Shown here in pieces: positions 7,346-15,037 of a stretch of DNA of 22,008 nt (its first letter is position 1; the number at the start of each line of letters is the position of its first letter). The position numbers and the translations under genes were made by a program. Below the pieces are notes generated by a model, which saw only the letters and a program-made list of their open reading frames with translations, did no database searches and was not told the DNA's origin. Location of the stretch: positions 1 through 22,008 of the forward strand of contig NZ_JBGTCA010000571.1 of the NCBI RefSeq assembly GCF_041749095.1, read 5' to 3'. The DNA comes from Aquiflexum sp041749095. GTDB taxonomy: Bacteria > Bacteroidota > Bacteroidia > Cytophagales > Cyclobacteriaceae.

Positions 7346-8836
7346 TCATTTAGGCCGATATTCTTCCCAGTTTGATGGCAGTAGTTGGTAAAGGTCTTTT
7401 TGCTTATGGGATTGGACTCTTTCGAATACGTCTTTTAGCCAATCAAACTCGTTGACCTTATTTTTTTTGCAGCTTGCCATGAAGGAGTACATGGCAGCCG
7501 TCATTTCTGCAGCCTGGTGTGATCCGGCAAACAGGTATGCTTTTCTGCCCACGGCCAGAGGTCTCACTGCATTTTCCACAAGGTTGTTATCGATTTCCAT
7601 CTGCCCGTGCAGTACGTACGCACTCAGTCCTGCCCATCTTTTGTTTGCATATGCTATGGCCTGACCCATCGGGCTTTTGGGCCTGTAGCTGTACTGTTTT
7701 TCTTCAAGCCATTTGCCGAGGTTCTCCAGAACAGGCTCTGCATGGTCCTTTCTCAAAACAGTCCGTTGTTCCCAGTCCATTGCTTCATCCCGCATCTTTG
7801 CTTCCTGAAGGTAGAGCTTCCCGATTTCGTCCAGCACATAATTGGCCTGTTCTTCATCATCCTTCAGGGCATCCACGAATTTCCGTCTGGCATGGGCCAT
7901 ACAAAAAGTCAGATGGATATCGGGATGGCCTGCAAAGAGTGAATCATAGACTTTATAGCCATCCGTCTGGATTATGCCCCTAAAGTCCGCAAGCATTTCC
8001 CTTGGACCTGACTGGTCCCTTCCTTTTCTGTAATCGAATACCACAAGTCTGTCCACAGGGGCATGGTACAGCCACATGTAACCCTGATGGATCCCGTTTT
8101 TGTTATCTCTATCCAGGACCTTTATCGGTGTTTCATCGACCTGGAGATATTTTTGGCTGACCACTACCAGCCGGAGCAGCTCCCAGAGAGGCCTGAGATG
8201 ATCCCAGCCTCTCATGATCCAGTCCGATGCACTTGAGGCGGGAATCCGTACCCCCATCCTGGTGTATTTGTCGATCTGTCTGTGGAGCGGCATCCCATAA
8301 ACATATTTATCTACGGTCATCTGGGCAATTACCGATTCGGAAGGGATGCCTTTTTCTATCACCCTGTCAGGAAGTGTTCCGATGATGATGCCTTCACCGT
8401 TCGGTCTTGCATACTTTGGGCGGATATAGCGCTTCACAAAGAATGATGCAGGCACAACTTCAAGAACTTCCGTAACTTCTTCGCCGATCCTTGTGCAGCC
8501 TTCGGTAGATTCCGAAGGTTCGATCACCACTTCTTCCCTTCTGAGTTCTTCGGGAAGGGACATGCGTCCTGTTCCTTTGGCCCTTTTCTTTGGGGCGGGC
8601 TTTTCAACTACTGATTCTGATAACTCTTCCTGTACTGATTTTGTCACACCAAGTTCGAAAAGTCCCAGTTGGTCATCCCCGGTGTTGCCTGTGCGTTTTT
8701 CACTCCTGAACCCAAAAAGATGTCTGCGGAGTTTATCGAGTTCGAACTGCTGGTCTGAGATGATATGCTCTTTTTCTGATAGGGTCAACAGGGCTTCTTC
8801 GTACAGTTTTTTGTAGTCTTTTTCCCCGTTTTCCAT
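7346..8836 (-). CDS. tnpC: IS66-family transposase TnpC
   Basis: The DDE transposase of the element, 496 residues, of normal length. The N-terminal 45 residues are a coiled-coil leucine-zipper-like segment (SEKEHIISDQQFELDKLRRH). Residues 95-150 correspond to the IS66 zinc-binding region, but the usual paired cysteines are largely lost; only Cys114 remains. The catalytic triad is Asp234 (QVDETP), Asp292 (QTDGY) and Glu421 (NNLVENAVRP), each in its standard IS66 context, followed by GRKAYLFAGS and the C-terminal LLPSNW segment. It catalyses cut or copy of the element at the terminal repeats together with TnpA and TnpB. It is separated from tnpB by 74 bp. Confidence 0.96.
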   Translation of the reverse strand: MENGEKDYKKLYEEALLTLSEKEHIISDQQFELDKLRRHLFGFRSEKRTGNTGDDQLGLFELGVTKSVQEELSESVVEKPAPKKRAKGTGRMSLPEELRREEVVIEPSESTEGCTRIGEEVTEVLEVVPASFFVKRYIRPKYARPNGEGIIIGTLPDRVIEKGIPSESVIAQMTVDKYVYGMPLHRQIDKYTRMGVRIPASSASDWIMRGWDHLRPLWELLRLVVVSQKYLQVDETPIKVLDRDNKNGIHQGYMWLYHAPVDRLVVFDYRKGRDQSGPREMLADFRGIIQTDGYKVYDSLFAGHPDIHLTFCMAHARRKFVDALKDDEEQANYVLDEIGKLYLQEAKMRDEAMDWEQRTVLRKDHAEPVLENLGKWLEEKQYSYRPKSPMGQAIAYANKRWAGLSAYVLHGQMEIDNNLVENAVRPLAVGRKAYLFAGSHQAAEMTAAMYSFMASCKKNKVNEFDWLKDVFERVQSHKQKDLYQLLPSNWEEYRPK

Positions 8837-8910
8837 GATATAAAGATATGAAAAAAAGTGGGTTTAAATAGGCATAAAGGCTATTTTTACACTAAAAACC
8901 GCCTCTTTTT

Positions 8911-9261
8911 TTACGACCTTTTCAAGGGGTTGTAGCGGTCTCTGTAGCTCACCGATTCAAGCCTTACCCCCTGTAGTAGCAGGCCCAGTTGTCCGCTTGT
9001 AATCCCGTTACCGGCAAGCACGGGACGTTCAAAAGTCCCCCTTTCGAGCTTTTTGATATACATGGCAAAACCGTCCCTGTCCCATTGAAGGATACGGATC
9101 TGGTTGGAACGCTTGCCGAGAAACACAAAAACATCTCCGTTCATGGGATCAAAGCCAAGTTTGTTGCGGACAAGGCCTGACAGCGAGTTGATGCCAAACC
9201 GCATATCGGTGGGCTCTTTATACATATAATATCTGGTCGAGCTTGATAGGGCAAGCATCAA
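8911..9261 (-). CDS. tnpB: IS66 accessory protein TnpB
   Basis: A 116-residue IS66 Orf2-like protein with the family's conserved core: YKEPTDMRFGINSLSGLV near the start, then DVFVFLGKRSNQIRILQWD and DGFAMYIKKLERGTF. Its role is accessory to transposition and biochemically undefined in the family. The ATG at 9261 overlaps the tnpA stop by four bases (ATGA arrangement), so the two are translationally coupled; a second ATG follows at once at 9258. Confidence 0.95.
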   Translation of the reverse strand: MMLALSSSTRYYMYKEPTDMRFGINSLSGLVRNKLGFDPMNGDVFVFLGKRSNQIRILQWDRDGFAMYIKKLERGTFERPVLAGNGITSGQLGLLLQGVRLESVSYRDRYNPLKRS

Positions 9262-9551
9262 AGAAGCTTTTTGACAGTATCACTGTCTACCTTTCCGAAG
9301 AACTCAATACTTATACCTGACGGGAAATTGATTTTGATAACAGGATCTAGTTGAAAACCAATATGTGGGGACACCAATGAAAAGGAGGATTGATGGGTTG
9401 TAGAAGATTGTTTTACGCTGAACTTCTTACACCAATAATAAAATGCCGTCCTTGAAATACCTTCTTCCTCTGCAAAAGCAGCTTTGCTCTTACCTGAAAC
9501 CTGCCATCTGCAGACCAGGTCATAATACTCATCGTTGTTGATCTTTTTCAT
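9258..9551 (-). CDS. tnpA: IS66 accessory protein TnpA (helix-turn-helix)
   Basis: A 97-residue protein with a transposase-type helix-turn-helix at residues 8-45 (YYDLVCRWQVSGKSKAAFAE, then GISRTAFYYWCKKF), the standard IS66 Orf1 pattern for binding the element ends. The C-terminal half contains IKINFPSGISIEFFGKVDSD, the usual small beta segment. Promoter sequences for the IS operon must lie in the 58 bp between its ATG and the element end at 9609. Confidence 0.93.
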   Translation of the reverse strand: MKKINNDEYYDLVCRWQVSGKSKAAFAEEEGISRTAFYYWCKKFSVKQSSTTHQSSFSLVSPHIGFQLDPVIKINFPSGISIEFFGKVDSDTVKKLL

Positions 9552-9587
9552 GATGCAACTTTACGATGAAATCACATACCTGGAAAT

Positions 9588-9609
9588 ATGGGGTTTATCG
9601 GATGGATAC
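9588..9609. repeat. IS66 terminal inverted repeat, right
   Basis: Read on the minus strand from 9609 it begins GTATCCATCCGATAAACC, matching the left end. Confidence 0.85.
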
Positions 9610-9617
9610 ATTTAGAC
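9610..9617. repeat. Target-site duplication of IS66 element (right)
   Basis: ATTTAGAC, identical to 7299-7306. Confidence 0.92.
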
Positions 9618-9630
9618 AGGGAAATTAGCT

Positions 9631-10350
9631 TTAATCGGCTGCTAGTATGACTCTATAATTATCGTGATGAACATCTGTATTATTCCTTATAGTCAATGTT
9701 TTTCTATCCTTACTTAATACAAATTTATCTGACTGACAACCATCAACAATGTTTATTCCTGGAAAGTGTCTTAAATTGTGATCACAATAATTTACAGAAG
9801 AAATTCCCAACTCAAGATTACTTTTGCCCAAATTATCCTTCCCTCCGGAGGCCCGCATAATAATACCAAGTACAGGAAATTTGAATGTGATTTTTGCATT
9901 AACTTGTAATTGACCTATACAATTCAAATAGTCAAATAAATTAAAATTATCATTATAGGTTTCGTTATCGTAATGGAAGTAAATTGAGTGTACTTTTGTT
10001 CCTGCTTTTAATACACTTGGATTTAGTGCTTCCCAAGTTTGTTGTTCGTCTGGAACTGAATCAGCGAAAAACTCACCTGGCTCGGAAAGGTCTATATTAA
10101 GATCAGCAGCTAATACATGATTTGTTTTTTCAACAAACATATAGACAAGAGTATCTGAAACTAACTCATCCAATTCTACTGAAGTTGGTGTCTCATTTAA
10201 AAAAGCCAACTGCCCATCGACTTCTCTAACCAAAAAGTTAAATTGTTCTATTCCTGGTTCAAATGGAACTTGCTCTTCCTTTGAACAACCATAATTAATT
10301 AATAATCCTATAATTATATAAACAGATGCAAAGGTTTTAAAATATCTCAT
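9631..10350 (-). CDS. Lipoprotein of unknown function
   Basis: A 239-residue lipoprotein: residues 1-21 are a hydrophobic signal ending in the lipobox INYGC with Cys22 as the lipid-bearing residue, followed by acidic residues. The mature part looks soluble and mostly beta. It has Cys143, Cys193 and Cys205 (LNCIGQ, VNYCDHN, VDGCQSD), which could form a disulfide. I recognise no family. It is the last of four genes for exported proteins on this strand but has its own good promoter in the 132-bp gap upstream. Its stop is 13 bp from the IS66 target duplication, so the insertion did not damage it. Confidence 0.8.
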   Translation of the reverse strand: MRYFKTFASVYIIIGLLINYGCSKEEQVPFEPGIEQFNFLVREVDGQLAFLNETPTSVELDELVSDTLVYMFVEKTNHVLAADLNIDLSEPGEFFADSVPDEQQTWEALNPSVLKAGTKVHSIYFHYDNETYNDNFNLFDYLNCIGQLQVNAKITFKFPVLGIIMRASGGKDNLGKSNLELGISSVNYCDHNLRHFPGINIVDGCQSDKFVLSKDRKTLTIRNNTDVHHDNYRVILAAD

Positions 10351-10439
10351 AACTTTAAATTTTAAAAGTGTGATGAATTGTTTTGCCCAACTTCAACTCT
10401 TAAATATTCTGCTGCTTTTTCAATATCCGGATGTGGTGG

Positions 10440-10468
10440 CAAAATTAATCTAAGTAATCCTATAACAA
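10440..10468 (-). promoter_or_regulatory. Bacteroidota promoter for the 9631-10350 lipoprotein
   Basis: On the minus strand a TTG (10466-10468) lies 18 bp upstream of an exact TAnnTTTG box, TAATTTTG (10440-10447). Transcription would start near 10433, giving a leader of about 80 bases. Confidence 0.55.
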
Positions 10469-10482
10469 TTTTCTCTCCCTTT

Positions 10483-11982
10483 TCATGGTTGGTCGTTTAT
10501 TGGGTTAATCTTTTCAATTTTTACCAGCGAGCGTGAACCGGAAAAATAAATGCTTCCATCTTCGTCAATGATATGGTTCACACCCTGATCGTAATATGGA
10601 TCTTTAGGAAATTTTTGCTCAGGACCTAGAAGCAACTTCAAGGCAATTTCTCCAGTATCCCAATCCAAGCCATAATAATAGTAATTGCAATCTTCTTCCT
10701 TGCCGCTTCCATATACTAAATTACTCCCTGATGAATAATTTAAAACCCCATTCATATTGACCATATTATTGGCCCATTGAATCACAAATTTTTTCTTTTC
10801 AGCGTCCCACCTGAATTTTTGTACTCCTTTGTAGTTGTTACATTTATACCCGAGAAAGCCATTGTACTGTGCGATGGCCACCTCATAACCGTAAACAGTG
10901 GGCGAATTTTCAATGGATTGGAATTTATTACTAAATGATCTTGCATAAGGAATTTTAATAACATCAGCTACTCTTGGATCTCTGTCCTGTAGTCCTTTCC
11001 AACCATGAGGCATTTCACGCCAAAAAGCCACCAGGTTGTTGTTGGCATGACCGTCAGCGACAATTACCAACTTATCATTACCATCACCCCAGCCCATTAG
11101 TGTCGGTGTTGTTCCACTCCCATTCGCCCAACGACCTGTTGGTCCGTCATTTACAAAGTCATATTTTGCCTCCCATCCAACTTTAAGATTATTGTTGTCC
11201 CATGTAAATTGAATCAATCTGTGAGTGGAAACTATGTAAAAGGTATTGTTTTCATCAACTGCGATGGAATTGTGATTTACTTTTTCGTTAGGGAGTAGGA
11301 TGCATTTAAAGTGAGAAATCAGATTTAATTCCTGGTCAATCACACCTACATTGAATAAGTTTTGCTTTCTATCTTCATGCGAATAGAAAACAATTTGACC
11401 ATTGTAGTTGAGCGAATACATCGACACTTTATTGATGTCATAGTCTCCAAAATTGAGTGATTTAACAACTTTTATCTTAGAATCAGGATTATTGGGTTCG
11501 GAATCAGCCAACTTATACAAAGTGGTGAATTTCCCAAGCCTTGGCCTGTATTTTGGGTCATAAGTAAACCATGTATTATTTTTAGTAAGTAGGAAATTGT
11601 AGCCAAAAGATGTAATGGGATCGCTGTCAATTTTCAAGCTATCAATCGCTACAAGTTTATTGCCATCGTCTCTGAACTTGAAAACATGGGTAGAATTGGA
11701 AGATAAAATTACCCTTTCCCCATTAGGATACTTGTCTGATAAATATATCCAAGGTGATGTACCGCCTGTTATGTTGCTTTTCACCTTAATTTGGATGCTG
11801 TCTTTTGCAGTAATGCCCGGAATGCAAGTGGAAGCCTGTGCGTAATTGTTGCGATGGTATATTGGGTAAGGTGAATCTGCCAGCCATGGATTGACGGGTG
11901 GATCATCAGGACAGAAAGTAGTTTGGGCAAATACATCAGTAAAGATAAAATAAGATATAAGTGCAAGTATCAAACTTTTCAT
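10483..11982 (-). CDS. Secreted propeller-like protein of unknown function
   Basis: A 499-residue secreted protein when started at the ATG at 11982, directly ahead of a clear signal peptide (MKSLILALISYFIFTDVFAQ). A longer frame from 12045 would add 21 residues that do not fit a signal and would nearly abut the previous stop. The mature protein has repeated strand-turn units with W and G/D-rich turns (FKFRDDGNKLVAIDSLKI, SLNYNGQIVFYSHE, AVDENNTFYIVSTHRLIQF, DEDGSIYFSGSRSLVKI), which suggests a six- to eight-bladed beta-propeller of the quinoprotein/SMP-30-like type. No cofactor or catalytic motif is recognised, and there is no T9SS C-terminal sorting domain. It follows the small Arg-rich gene by 65 bp and probably shares its transcript. 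Confidence 0.8.
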   Translation of the reverse strand: MKSLILALISYFIFTDVFAQTTFCPDDPPVNPWLADSPYPIYHRNNYAQASTCIPGITAKDSIQIKVKSNITGGTSPWIYLSDKYPNGERVILSSNSTHVFKFRDDGNKLVAIDSLKIDSDPITSFGYNFLLTKNNTWFTYDPKYRPRLGKFTTLYKLADSEPNNPDSKIKVVKSLNFGDYDINKVSMYSLNYNGQIVFYSHEDRKQNLFNVGVIDQELNLISHFKCILLPNEKVNHNSIAVDENNTFYIVSTHRLIQFTWDNNNLKVGWEAKYDFVNDGPTGRWANGSGTTPTLMGWGDGNDKLVIVADGHANNNLVAFWREMPHGWKGLQDRDPRVADVIKIPYARSFSNKFQSIENSPTVYGYEVAIAQYNGFLGYKCNNYKGVQKFRWDAEKKKFVIQWANNMVNMNGVLNYSSGSNLVYGSGKEEDCNYYYYGLDWDTGEIALKLLLGPEQKFPKDPYYDQGVNHIIDEDGSIYFSGSRSLVKIEKINPINDQP

Positions 11983-12047
11983 TTCATTCCATTGCTGCTG
12001 TAAAAAATACTGCCGCAAGGGAAAAGCATATTTTTTCCTGCACATAA

Positions 12048-12293
12048 TTAATCTCTTTTTCTCCTGTTGATCCGCTTGAGTTTACGGTCAGTCCTTTTAC
12101 TTTTTCGGTTCATCCTGCGTTCTTGTACCCGAAAAGTTCGGTCTTGTTGCTGAATAGTCTGTTGCCGACTGTCTATCACTTGGCTTTTGGTATTGAGACG
12201 CTTTTCTCTTGGTGTTCGCGGATTCGTTGATTGTGCCAAAACCGTTCCTGCAAATAGGAACATGATAGCGAAAATCATAAATAATCGTTTCAT
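12048..12293 (-). CDS. Small Arg/Lys-rich secreted protein
   Basis: An 81-residue protein with a textbook signal peptide (MKRLFMIFAIMFLFAGTVLA, cleavage after the Ala or AQ). The mature part of about 60 residues has some 15 Arg and 7 Lys against 6 acidic residues, little hydrophobic content and no Cys. The first half is Gln-rich and the last 25 residues are almost all basic (RMNRKSKRTDRKLKRINRRK). It is likely disordered on its own and could bind a polyanion such as DNA, LPS or exopolysaccharide; that is inference. It lies 22 bp after the upstream lipoprotein gene and 65 bp before the propeller gene, so it is an operon member and not a chance frame. No family recognised. Confidence 0.75.
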   Translation of the reverse strand: MKRLFMIFAIMFLFAGTVLAQSTNPRTPREKRLNTKSQVIDSRQQTIQQQDRTFRVQERRMNRKSKRTDRKLKRINRRKRD

Positions 12294-12315
12294 AACTTCG
12301 GGATATTGAGAGTAA

Positions 12316-13026
12316 TTATATTGTAATTATATATGTTTTACCGTTTATGAGCAAAGTTGCAGAGCCATTGCCATTGAAAGCAATGGTGCCGGTTACTTTC
12401 CTAGATGCACCATCACTGGCATTTATGGATACTTGTAAGGCTCCTACACCTGATTGTATTTCTTTTGTAGCTTTATTTACCGCTATATCCCCAAATTCAA
12501 AAGAAATCTCTGTTACAAAGCTCCTCCTTTGCCTAACTTTGGAAGTGTGTGATCCGTTTCGGATAAAAGTGCCGTTTAATGACAAAATATTGTTACTAGT
12601 TTCAATACCGGAAATTGTCCAGTTTCGGCTGCCAGACGTAGTGCCTGATAGCCTTGGAGTTTCAAAAGTGCCGTTATAATTGCCTGTCCAGCTAATTGAC
12701 GCAACTGCTTCAGAGCAATTTTTTAGAACCTCCCAGTTGTAAATAAATTGCCCTGTTCTCACTCCCGAGGATTTTACGAATGTCTTGGACATTGTCACCG
12801 TATTTGCACATGAAAGTTCATCGCTATCTTCGAATATATAGGCCGTTTTCATAGAAAATTCATAGGCCAATCCGCCTGTTTCGCTTTCCAGAGATGCAGT
12901 AACAACATCTGCGATATCTTCTTCGGTGATAGTCAAGGTTTCTTCTTTTTGGCAACTTTGTATAAATAATGCTGCCATAATAATTAACAAACCTTTTGTT
13001 GGTCGAAATTTTTTTAGGTAATTCAT
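12316..13026 (-). CDS. Lipoprotein of unknown function
   Basis: The 236-residue form starting at ATG 13026 is preferred because it begins right at the signal (MNYLKKFRPTKG, hydrophobic core, lipobox FIQSC); an ATG at 13050 adds eight residues. After the lipid Cys come acidic residues and a 200-residue, beta-rich Ser/Thr/Asn/Gly-rich domain with alternating strands (GQFIYNWEVL, SISWTGNYNGTFETPRL, ISFEFGDIAV, TGTIAFNGNGSATLLINGK). The repeats resemble the jelly-roll-like lipoproteins common in Bacteroidota, but I name no family. It is the first gene of a minus-strand cluster and lies back to back with the histidine kinase gene. Confidence 0.8.
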   Translation of the reverse strand: MNYLKKFRPTKGLLIIMAALFIQSCQKEETLTITEEDIADVVTASLESETGGLAYEFSMKTAYIFEDSDELSCANTVTMSKTFVKSSGVRTGQFIYNWEVLKNCSEAVASISWTGNYNGTFETPRLSGTTSGSRNWTISGIETSNNILSLNGTFIRNGSHTSKVRQRRSFVTEISFEFGDIAVNKATKEIQSGVGALQVSINASDGASRKVTGTIAFNGNGSATLLINGKTYIITI

Positions 13027-13072
13027 AAGGATTATGTTTAGGTTGTACAATTTATTTTTATAATCCTAACGC

Positions 13073-13100
13073 TAAAGTTAATTTTCCATTTATGGGTCAA
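13073..13100 (-). promoter_or_regulatory. Candidate promoter for the 13026-10483 gene cluster
   Basis: On the minus strand TTG (13098-13100) is followed after 17 bp by TAACTTTA (13073-13080), one mismatch from TAnnTTTG. A start near 13066 would leave a 40-base leader. Confidence 0.45.
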
Positions 13101-13120
13101 GGGGGTTATTCAATAAATGG
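13086..13120. promoter_or_regulatory. Inverted repeat over the minus-strand promoter
   Basis: CCATTTA (13086-13092) and TAAATGG (13114-13120) form a perfect 7-bp inverted repeat that brackets the TTG element of the minus-strand promoter, a plausible operator position. Confidence 0.3.
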
Positions 13121-13160
13121 TTAGGTTTTTTCAATGTATGGCAATCAGTTGAGTAATATC

Positions 13161-13202
13161 TACATTTGATTGAATTGTTACGACAGTCCAATCATCAAAT
13201 GT
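13161..13202 (+). promoter_or_regulatory. -7 box and 9-bp inverted repeat ahead of the kinase gene
   Basis: TACATTTG (13161-13168) is an exact TAnnTTTG match. ACATTTGAT (13162-13170) overlaps it and recurs inverted as ATCAAATGT at 13194-13202, a perfect 9-bp inverted repeat with 23 bp between arms. The repeat could be an operator or a leader hairpin. No TTG is seen at the usual distance. Confidence 0.4.
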
Positions 13203-13218
13203 TTACCTTAGCTTACAC

Positions 13219-14256
13219 TTGAATGAAACGTGGTTTATGAAAAGCTTAAATAGCCCTTGGTTTTATTTTATTTTATGGATTACCATTTTTGGTTTATTTC
13301 TTTTTGTTTTTTCTCTTGAGATGGGTTTTTACTACGGAGCTATTCGTGCAGGATATATAGTAACCTGGTTGGTTTCCTTATTCTTCCTCACCCTACCATT
13401 GGTCAGGAAGTGCCTGGTGCCTGGTGAATACTTAAAGTTTACGGTGCTGGCCTGTATTGTTATATTATTAATATCAGCTTTAAAAGGATTAGCAGAAACA
13501 CATCTAATGCCTGAAGAGGCTAAATTCTTATTATTACGGGAACAACAGCCAAGGCCAATATTCTATTTTTTAAGTTCCGTATCAGCATTTCTTTTATTTA
13601 CTTTGATTTGGCACAATAAATTTTTGAAGGAAGCTGAAAAGAGATCATTATTAAGCCAAAAACTGCAAACAGAAACCCAATTGAATTTATTACAGGCGCA
13701 AATCCAACCGCATTCCCTTTTTAATACCATAAACAATATTTATGCACTAGTTATAGAACAGCGGGAAGAAGCGGGTGAGGCTATTTTAAAACTTTCCGAA
13801 ATGCTACGCTATGCGGTTTATAAGAAAGATGACAGTATGGAAGTTTCAATATCTGAAGAAGCTAAGCAAATTGATACGCTAATTTGGCTATACCAAATAA
13901 AAGAGGATAATAGGTTTGATATTTCTTTTCACAAGCAAATCTTTGGTGGGAAAATTTTGCCGATGTTATTAATCCCATTGGTTGAAAATGCCCTAAAATA
14001 TTGTGATTTTAATTCGAATCCTGAAGCTAGTATTCAGATCATTTTGAACTCTAATGCACAGGATATTTTATTTACAATAAAAAATACTTATTCACCTACT
14101 ACTACATCAAATTTACTTGGTGGAGTTGGATTATCAAATGTCAAAAAGCGCCTAGAACTCTTTTATCCTGGCAAACATACTTTTGAAACAAAAAGCAGGA
14201 ATAAACTATTTGAGGTAAAACTGGAATTATGGAACAAATCAGATGCGTTGCAATAG
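13219..14256 (+). CDS. LytS/YehU-type sensor histidine kinase
   Basis: A 345-residue membrane kinase. Four hydrophobic segments at about residues 14-33, 44-62, 72-90 and 114-131 make up the sensor, with no extracytoplasmic domain of size. A coiled coil (135-158) leads to the His_kinase domain: LLQAQIQPHSLFNTINNI with His165 as the phosphorylated residue, though the family's usual PHFLFN is PHSLFN here. The ATP-binding part has the N box PLVENALKYC (Asn257) and the G box GGVGLSNVKKRLELFYPG (301-318). It phosphorylates the LytTR regulator encoded next, whose start overlaps its end by 28 bp. The start at 13219 is taken; Met7 is the alternative. Confidence 0.92.
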   Translation: MNETWFMKSLNSPWFYFILWITIFGLFLFVFSLEMGFYYGAIRAGYIVTWLVSLFFLTLPLVRKCLVPGEYLKFTVLACIVILLISALKGLAETHLMPEEAKFLLLREQQPRPIFYFLSSVSAFLLFTLIWHNKFLKEAEKRSLLSQKLQTETQLNLLQAQIQPHSLFNTINNIYALVIEQREEAGEAILKLSEMLRYAVYKKDDSMEVSISEEAKQIDTLIWLYQIKEDNRFDISFHKQIFGGKILPMLLIPLVENALKYCDFNSNPEASIQIILNSNAQDILFTIKNTYSPTTTSNLLGGVGLSNVKKRLELFYPGKHTFETKSRNKLFEVKLELWNKSDALQ

Positions 14257-14948
14257 ATGATGAACACCCAGCCATTCGGGTTATTGAAAAGTATATAAGC
14301 CGAATAGAGCGGTGTAATTTAATTAGAAAATTTACTAATCCTATTGAAGCCATGGAGTGGATGAAAGAAAATCCTTTTCATGTTCTTTTTTTGGATATTT
14401 CCATGCCTCAAGTTACAGGGATTGAAATTCTAAAAAAGCTTTCCAACCCTCCAGTCATTATCTTCACTACAGCCTACTCAGAATTTGCGGCAGACGCCTT
14501 TGATTTAGATGCTGCTGATTATCTGCTTAAACCATTTTCATTTGACAGGTTTAAAAGGGCCATTAGTAAAGCAGAAGACATAATTCAATTCAAATCAATA
14601 CTTTCAAGAAACATCCTGTCTGAAGATAAATCATACGAAAATCAGGAAATGCTAACAATAAAGTGTGATGGAAAAAAATTGAAGGTGTATTTGAAAAATA
14701 TAATTTATATCCAGGCTTATCAGGAATACATTTGTATTTATACCAGTTCCAACAAATATGTAATTTATGAGAGGATGAAAAATGTGGAGAAGATTTTACC
14801 TTTCCCTAGATTTTTTAGGGTTCATCGTTCCTATATAGTGTCATTAGAAAAAGTTCGGTCATATTCCGGAAATTTACTGGAGGTTGAAGGCTTTGAAATT
14901 CCGGTCAGTCGCTCTTGCAAAGATGAATTGCTTCGTCATATTCTTTGA
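14229..14948 (+). CDS. LytTR-family response regulator
   Basis: A 239-residue regulator with an N-terminal receiver domain (residues 4-120) and a C-terminal LytTR DNA-binding domain (about 142-239). Phospho-acceptor Asp56 (LFLDISMP), acidic Asp10/Asp11 (AIDDE), Thr80/81 (IIFTTAY) and Lys101 (LLKPF) form a full receiver site. The LytTR half has the family hallmarks YIQAYQEYICIYTSSNKYVI, FFRVHRSYIVSLEKV and EIPVSRSCKDEL. It overlaps the kinase gene by 28 bp, so the two are coupled. LytTR proteins usually activate a nearby operon; the divergent cluster of exported proteins is the obvious candidate target. Confidence 0.94.
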   Translation: MEQIRCVAIDDEHPAIRVIEKYISRIERCNLIRKFTNPIEAMEWMKENPFHVLFLDISMPQVTGIEILKKLSNPPVIIFTTAYSEFAADAFDLDAADYLLKPFSFDRFKRAISKAEDIIQFKSILSRNILSEDKSYENQEMLTIKCDGKKLKVYLKNIIYIQAYQEYICIYTSSNKYVIYERMKNVEKILPFPRFFRVHRSYIVSLEKVRSYSGNLLEVEGFEIPVSRSCKDELLRHIL

Positions 14949-15037
14949 GTTTAAATAGGAACTTTCGGTTCATTTGCTGATTGCCAATAGCCTTTCATTG
15001 GTCCCCTAATTATAAAGTAAGTTCACTGCTTTCCCTT

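Larger units (their letters stand above)
7307..9609 (-). mobile_element. Complete IS66-family insertion sequence, 2303 bp
   Basis: The element carries tnpA, tnpB and tnpC in the canonical order on the minus strand. Its ends are imperfect inverted repeats: the left end begins GTATCCGTCCGACAATCCCC (7307 onward) and the right end, read on the minus strand from 9609, begins GTATCCATCCGATAAACCCC, with 17 of these 20 positions identical. Exact 8-bp duplications ATTTAGAC flank it. All three genes are uninterrupted, so the copy may still be able to move. It landed between the ankyrin gene and a lipoprotein gene, 26 bp from the ankyrin start codon, so it has probably cut that gene from its native promoter. 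Confidence 0.95.

Noticed and set aside
7519..7983. Plus-strand frames inside tnpC
   Set aside because: They are shadows of the IS66 transposase.
10362..10488. Protein-like 41-codon minus frame in the gap between the propeller gene and the lipoprotein
   Set aside because: It has no start codon, lies over a good promoter, and is too short to separate from chance.
14985..15002. Weak hairpin CCAAT/ATTGG between the convergent regulator and VOC genes
   Set aside because: The 5-bp stem has no T-tract; too weak to call a terminator.
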